Assembly: GCA_900321515.1 (NCBI GenBank)
Contig: ONWI01000143.1
Location: 1-8,485 of the forward strand
Length of the DNA: 8,485 nucleotides
Source: an uncultured Eubacteriales bacterium
GTDB lineage: Bacteria > Bacillota > Clostridia > Oscillospirales > Acutalibacteraceae
Direction of reading: 5' to 3'
How positions within the stretch are numbered: position 1 is the stretch's first letter; each line of letters opens with the position of its first letter. Both the position numbers and the translations under genes were made by a program. This document shows positions 5,748 to 8,485 of this stretch, piece after piece. The notes beneath the pieces were generated by a model that saw nothing but the letters and a program-made list of their open reading frames with translations, was not told the DNA's origin and searched no databases.

Positions 5748-5848
5748 CTCAACTACCCCCCCAAGAGCGCTCCGCGTTCTTTTTTTATATTTTATTCACT
5801 ACCGCGCCTCTCTGTGCATGTACCTTTTGTTAAAATTTTATTAGCCGA

Positions 5849-5876
5849 TTGCAATAAAATGAAAAATCGCGATAAT
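5849..5876 (+). promoter_or_regulatory. Possible orphan promoter pointing into the gene-poor interval
   Basis: A -35 of TTGCAA (5849-5854), a 16-nt spacer and a -10 of GATAAT (5871-5876). Transcription would begin near 5883 and run right through the hairpin cluster toward glgA. No gene is seen directly downstream, so it would drive a non-coding RNA or a long glgA leader, or be a chance match in A/T-rich DNA. Confidence 0.4.
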
Positions 5877-5939
5877 ACGGGGTTGTTTTTTTCTCCAGCG
5901 GGAAGGGCGGATTGGGATTTTTACGATTTCGGTATTCGC

Positions 5940-6059
5940 CCGACCGCGTTTTTATCCGGGTGTGTCTCGCTCGGTCGGCTTCGCCTCCCTCGTGGGGCTT
6001 TGCCCCACCGCCCCAGCAGGGCTCTGCCCTGCACCCGCCAGGAGGTCCAGACCCCCTGG
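5940..6059. repeat. Cluster of consecutive perfect hairpins (GGGGC-TTT-GCCCC type)
   Basis: Several inverted repeats follow each other. CCGACCG (5940-5946) pairs with CGGTCGG (5972-5978). GTGGGGC (5992-5998), loop TTT, pairs with GCCCCAC (6002-6008). GCAGGGC (6016-6022), loop TCT, pairs with GCCCTGC (6026-6032). CCAGGAGGTC (6038-6047), loop CA, pairs with GACCCCCTGG (6050-6059) with one mismatch. The last can instead pair GTCCAG (6045-6050) with CTGGAC (6056-6061). From general knowledge, similar strings are scattered between genes in gut Clostridia, which points to a dispersed palindromic element; copy number cannot be judged from one window. Confidence 0.75.
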
Positions 6060-6190
6060 ACTCCCATTATTGGCGCTGCGCGCTATGCTTTTTTTCTTCT
6101 TTATTTTTACTACCGCCTATTTATTTTTTATGTATCACTATCACACCCGGCATGACTGCGCGGAAACTTTTGCGGCTGCGTTACGGACGA

Positions 6191-6383
6191 CCCTTTTTGG
6201 GATCCCCTTTGACGTTAGTTTCAATGGAAGCCGTGCCGTTGATTGCACCACCTACATTTTTTTCTCTTTTGCCGCAAATCGTCCTTTGCATTCCGCCGGA
6301 TGTGAGCAGACACTTGCCCGACGCACGGCTTTTATACCCTTTTCCTCTTGAAAGAATGACGGTATCTGATGATCCCAAAAGGG
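6191..6383. repeat. Loose long-range inverted repeat in the sigK-glgA interval
   Basis: Two matched pairs are nested in opposite orientation. CCCTTTTTGGGATC (6191-6204) lies opposite GATCCCAAAAGGG (6371-6383), differing by one T. AAGCCGTGC (6228-6236) lies opposite GCACGGCTT (6323-6331). The distances within the arms differ (37 versus 52 nt), so the arms are not colinear repeats. It might be the remnant of a small palindromic element or a folded RNA, or chance. Confidence 0.3.
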
Positions 6384-6389
6384 ATTTTT
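6372..6389 (+). terminator. Weak terminator-like hairpin
   Basis: ATCCC (6372-6376), loop AAAA, GGGAT (6381-6385), followed by TTTT (6386-6389). The 5-bp stem is short. It would be the natural end of any transcript from the possible promoter at 5849-5876 and could insulate glgA. Confidence 0.3.
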
Positions 6390-6426
6390 CTGTGCCTGCA
6401 TCATTATTATCCGCGTTTTATCACCC

Positions 6427-6446
6427 TTTATTCCGTCCGGAATAAA
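6427..6446. other. Perfect hairpin upstream of the glgA promoter
   Basis: TTTATTCCG (6427-6435) and CGGAATAAA (6438-6446) are perfectly complementary around TC, realistically an 8-bp stem with loop GTCC. On the plus strand it is followed by A's, not T's, so it is not a standard rightward terminator. It lies about 60 bp upstream of the glgA -35 and could be a protein-binding palindrome. Confidence 0.4.
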
Positions 6447-6505
6447 AAATCCAAAAAAAATTTATTAATTTTTACTGTATTTTGCCTTATTTAAAGAATT
6501 TCTCC

Positions 6506-6534
6506 TTGAAATATCACGCATAACATGTTAAAAT
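6506..6534 (+). promoter_or_regulatory. glgA promoter
   Basis: A -35 of TTGAAA (6506-6511), a 17-nt spacer ending in the extended element TGT (6526-6528), and a -10 of TAAAAT (6529-6534). Transcription should begin near 6541, giving a leader of about 55 nt. Preceded by a highly A/T-rich tract (6446-6500) that may act as an UP-like element. Confidence 0.8.
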
Positions 6535-6548
6535 CTATTTGTAAGCTG

Positions 6549-6562
6549 ATTACGGAAGTAAT
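6549..6562 (+). promoter_or_regulatory. Small hairpin with GGAA tetraloop in the glgA leader
   Basis: ATTAC (6549-6553), loop GGAA, GTAAT (6558-6562), near the 5' end of the predicted glgA mRNA and about 20 nt before its ribosome site. GGAA fits the stable GNRA loop class. It most likely affects mRNA stability, if anything. Confidence 0.35.
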
Positions 6563-6595
6563 TGGAAATATATACACATCTTAGGAGGACGAAAT

Positions 6596-8053
6596 ATGAG
6601 CAATATTTTGTTTGTAGGCTCGGAATGTGACCCGTTTGTCAAAACAGGCGGCCTTGCCGACGTTATGTCAGCTCTGCCCAGAGCTCTTGCCAATCAGGGC
6701 GACCTGGACGTGCGCGTGATCCTGCCCAGATACACCTGCATTCCGGAGCATTTCCGCAACAACATGACTTATGTGACTCATTTCTACATGGACTTCACCC
6801 GCGACTGCCATATGTATTATGTCGGTCTCATGGAGTATTGGTGGAACGGCGTCAGATTTTACTTCATCGACAATGAGTACTTCTTCGGCAGGGGCAATCC
6901 TTACACCGATATGGCCGGCGATATCGTGCCCTTTATCTTCTTCTCCAAGGCTGTTCTTGCCTCCATGTGCGCTATCGGTTTCCACCCCGACGTCATTCAC
7001 TGCCACGACTGGCAGGCCGCTCTGGTGCCGGTCTATCTTCACACTGTCTATGAGGGCAATCCCTTCTACAACGGCACAAAGACCGTCCTGACTATCCACA
7101 ACCTCCACTTCCAGGGCATCGCCAACATCGATACCGTTAAGTATCACTCCAATATTCCTGAGTATGCCTTCTCCCCCGATCGCCTTGAATTCAACGCCGA
7201 CGCCAACATCATGAAGGGCGGCATCGTCTATTCCAATTTCGTCACCACCGTCAGCCACACCTACGCCAACGAAATCAGAACCCCTGAATACGGCGAGGCT
7301 CTCGACGGCGTGCTCAATGACTACGCCTACAAACTCGGCGGTATCGTCAACGGCGTTGATTACGACGTCTACAACCCCGGCACCGACTGGTATATCTATG
7401 ACAGATACGGTGTGGACAATTTCCCCGACGCTAAGCGCTGGAACAAGGAAAAGCTTCAGGCTGAGCTCGGTCTGCATCAGGACGTCAACAAGTTCATGAT
7501 CGGCATTATCTCCCGCCTGACCGACCAGAAGGGCCTTGACCTTGTCAATCAGGTGATGAACCGCATTGTGGACGATCACACCCAGGTGGTCATCATCGGC
7601 ACCGGCGACAAGAAGTATGAGGATGCTTTCAGAGGCTATGAGTGGAATCACAAGGGCTCTGTCTGCTCCAATATCATGTATTCCAACGAGAGAGCCCACA
7701 AGCTCTACGCCGCCGCCGACGCTATCCTCGTCCCCTCCCGCTTTGAACCCTGCGGTCTGACACAGCTCATCGCCATGAGATACGGCACTGTTCCGATCGT
7801 CCGCGAAACCGGCGGTCTGAGAGATACCGTCCAGCCCTACAACGGCTTCGATCACACCGGCACCGGCTTCACCTTCTACGAGTACAATGCCGAGGTCATG
7901 CTCAATGTCATCAACTACGCTAAGCAGATCTTCTTTGAGGATCGTTTCGGCTGGGAATGCATCGCAAGACGCGGCATGGAATCCGACTTCTCGTGGTACC
8001 GCTCCGCCGGCAACTACAGAAATATCTACAATTGGCTCATGAGCCAGTGGTAA
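6596..8053 (+). CDS. glgA: Glycogen synthase (ADP-glucose type, GT5)
   Basis: The gene encodes a 485-residue cytoplasmic enzyme that adds glucose from ADP-glucose to the non-reducing end of alpha-1,4-glucan, the chain-building step of glycogen storage. The length fits bacterial GlgA. The N-terminal Rossmann domain begins ILFVGSECDPFVKTGGLADV (4-23), with the sugar-nucleotide-binding K16-TGGL motif, then HCHDWQAAL (135-143) and TIHNLHFQG (166-174). The second domain has NGVDYDVYNP (252-261), ISRLTDQKG (305-313, with phosphate-contacting R307 and K312), and the catalytic segment SRFEPCGLTQ (381-390, E384), followed by GTVPIVRETGGLRDTV. All key residues are present. The ATG at 6596 has a perfect AGGAGG (6583-6588) at 7 nt. 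It has its own promoter and a terminator at 8122-8168, so it is probably transcribed alone; no other glycogen gene (glgC, glgB, glgP) is in the window. Confidence 0.97.
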   Translation: MSNILFVGSECDPFVKTGGLADVMSALPRALANQGDLDVRVILPRYTCIPEHFRNNMTYVTHFYMDFTRDCHMYYVGLMEYWWNGVRFYFIDNEYFFGRGNPYTDMAGDIVPFIFFSKAVLASMCAIGFHPDVIHCHDWQAALVPVYLHTVYEGNPFYNGTKTVLTIHNLHFQGIANIDTVKYHSNIPEYAFSPDRLEFNADANIMKGGIVYSNFVTTVSHTYANEIRTPEYGEALDGVLNDYAYKLGGIVNGVDYDVYNPGTDWYIYDRYGVDNFPDAKRWNKEKLQAELGLHQDVNKFMIGIISRLTDQKGLDLVNQVMNRIVDDHTQVVIIGTGDKKYEDAFRGYEWNHKGSVCSNIMYSNERAHKLYAAADAILVPSRFEPCGLTQLIAMRYGTVPIVRETGGLRDTVQPYNGFDHTGTGFTFYEYNAEVMLNVINYAKQIFFEDRFGWECIARRGMESDFSWYRSAGNYRNIYNWLMSQW

Positions 8054-8121
8054 TGCCGCTTCCGGCTTCGATTCCGCCTGCCTTGGGCTGACGCCGGATC
8101 ACTCATTCTTTTATTCAGAGT

Positions 8122-8168
8122 CTTGCACAGGCGCGATTATTCTTCCGTCCCGCCTGTGCAAGTTTTTT
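8122..8168 (+). terminator. Strong rho-independent terminator after glgA
   Basis: A perfect 12-bp stem, CTTGCACAGGCG (8122-8133) with CGCCTGTGCAAG (8151-8162), a 17-nt loop, then six T (8163-8168). It lies about 70 nt after the glgA stop and 30 nt before tsaD, separating the two. A further 6-bp inverted repeat TCCGGC/GCCGGA (8061-8066, 8093-8098) precedes it without a T tract. Confidence 0.92.
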
Positions 8169-8198
8169 ATCCTTTATACTGCGAAGGGAAGTCTCCAA

Positions 8199-8485
8199 AT
8201 GACTGTTTTTGCTATTGAATCTTCGTGCGACGATACCGCCGCTGCCGTGGTCGCCGACGGACGGAAGGTGCTTTCTTCCGTGGTGGCGTCGCAGGTATTC
8301 CGTCATGTCGAATTCGGCGGGGTGGTGCCCGAAATTGCCGGCAGAATGCACTGCGAAGCTATCTCCGGCGTGGCAGGAGAGGCGCTTGACCGCGCCGGAT
8401 TGAATATCCGGGATGTGGACGCTATCGCCGTCACCGCTTACCCGGGACTGATCGGTTCACTGCTCGTCGGCGTGAATTTCGCAAA
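8199..8485 (+). CDS. tsaD: tRNA N6-threonylcarbamoyladenosine synthase subunit TsaD, 5' part; 3' end outside window
   Basis: TsaD (older names Gcp, YgjD) transfers the threonylcarbamoyl group to A37 of ANN-decoding tRNAs, together with TsaB, TsaE and TsaC. The first 95 codons of a protein that is usually ~340 residues are present. The start MTVFAIESSCDDTAAAVV matches the ASKHA-fold phosphate-binding opening (ESSCDDT, residues 7-13), then FGGVVPEIAGRMH (39-51) and VTAYPGLIGSLLVG (78-91), the family's T-A-x-PGL-x-GxLLVG motif. The metal-binding histidines expected later (HxxxH) lie beyond the window. The ATG at 8199 has AGGGA (8185-8189) 9 nt upstream. A strong terminator ends only 30 nt before the start, and no good -35/-10 pair was found in the gap, so its promoter is unclear; it may lie around the terminator or transcription may read through. 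Confidence 0.95.
   Translation, partial: MTVFAIESSCDDTAAAVVADGRKVLSSVVASQVFRHVEFGGVVPEIAGRMHCEAISGVAGEALDRAGLNIRDVDAIAVTAYPGLIGSLLVGVNFA

Larger units (their letters stand above)
5748..6505. other. Gene-poor interval between sigK and the glgA promoter
   Basis: About 760 bp lie between the divergently transcribed sigK and glgA with no convincing coding region. Open frames at 5912-6445 (+), 5962-6351 (+) and 6181-6378 (-) have odd composition, cross hairpin repeats and show no recognisable domain or credible ribosome site. The interval holds a possible rightward promoter (5849-5876), a hairpin cluster (5940-6059), a T-rich stretch (6087-6135), a loose long-range inverted repeat (6191-6383), a weak terminator-like hairpin (6372-6389), an 8-9-bp hairpin (6427-6446) and a very A/T-rich tract before the glgA promoter. 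An untranslated RNA is possible. Confidence 0.7.

Noticed and set aside
5763..5850. SigE-type or sigma-A-type promoter for sigK on the minus strand
   Set aside because: Candidates such as CATGCACA as a -10, or TGCACA with an 18-nt spacer and TAAAAT, match the consensus too poorly or have wrong spacing.
6181..6378. Minus-strand 65-codon frame with a TTG start
   Set aside because: No clear ribosome site or promoter and no recognisable domain; basic, low-complexity ending. Kept only as part of the gene-poor interval description.
5912..6445. Plus-strand open frames of 177 and 129 codons in the sigK-glgA interval
   Set aside because: They cross the hairpin cluster, giving Pro/Ala/Arg-rich peptides typical of translated GC-rich palindromes, and lack a ribosome site and any known domain.
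6668..7855. A 395-codon open frame on the minus strand inside glgA
   Set aside because: It lies fully antisense to a complete glgA with all catalytic motifs; its Val/Asp/Gly-rich repetitive composition is that of a shadow frame.
1..8485. CRISPR array, tRNA, rRNA, transposase, integrase or phage genes
   Set aside because: No regularly spaced repeats, no recognisable RNA gene and no mobile-element protein were seen on either strand.

Overview
The window looks like chromosomal DNA of an endospore-forming Firmicute, most likely a gut-type member of class Clostridia (Ruminococcaceae/Oscillospiraceae-like). The evidence is an intact mother-cell sporulation sigma factor of the SigK type, a groES-groEL operon with a textbook CIRCE operator, strong GGAGG-type ribosome sites, TTG starts, and a cluster of GGGGC-TTT-GCCCC hairpins between genes. 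Genes have G/C-rich third positions while control regions are very A/T-rich, so promoters stand out. The taxon is inferred from gene content and style, not from a marker search.

Layout. (1) 1-1338, minus strand: groEL (5' part only; it runs off the left edge) and groES, with two leader hairpins, CIRCE and a sigma-A-type promoter. (2) 1339-1511: divergent control region with an extended -10 promoter pointing right. (3) 1512-4350, plus strand: a compact three-gene group. It encodes an exported, probably NTF2-like protein of unknown function, a membrane-anchored phosphodiester glycosidase (NAGPA family), and a polytopic Lgt-like protein that lacks conserved Lgt residues. The first two genes overlap across a 27-bp tandem duplication that copies the ribosome site and start codons of the second gene. 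A hairpin with a short T tract follows the third gene. (4) 4418-5080, plus: HAD-family phosphatase. (5) 5064-5747, minus: sigK, convergent with and overlapping the HAD gene by 17 bp. (6) 5748-6595: about 850 bp without a convincing gene, holding a hairpin-repeat cluster, a possible orphan promoter, other inverted repeats and the glgA promoter. (7) 6596-8053, plus: glgA, glycogen synthase, with its own promoter and a strong terminator. (8) 8199 to the right edge: tsaD (5' part), tRNA t6A modification.

How it fits together. groESL, tsaD, glgA and sigK are core or lineage-typical genes (protein folding, tRNA modification, glycogen storage, late sporulation). The least ordinary part is the envelope group at 1512-4350. 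All three products are predicted to be exported or membrane-embedded, the genes are tightly packed, and the last is a divergent lipoprotein-transferase-like protein next to a gene whose product has only a poor lipobox. No function for this group can be assigned from sequence alone. No CRISPR array, tRNA, rRNA, transposase or phage gene was seen.
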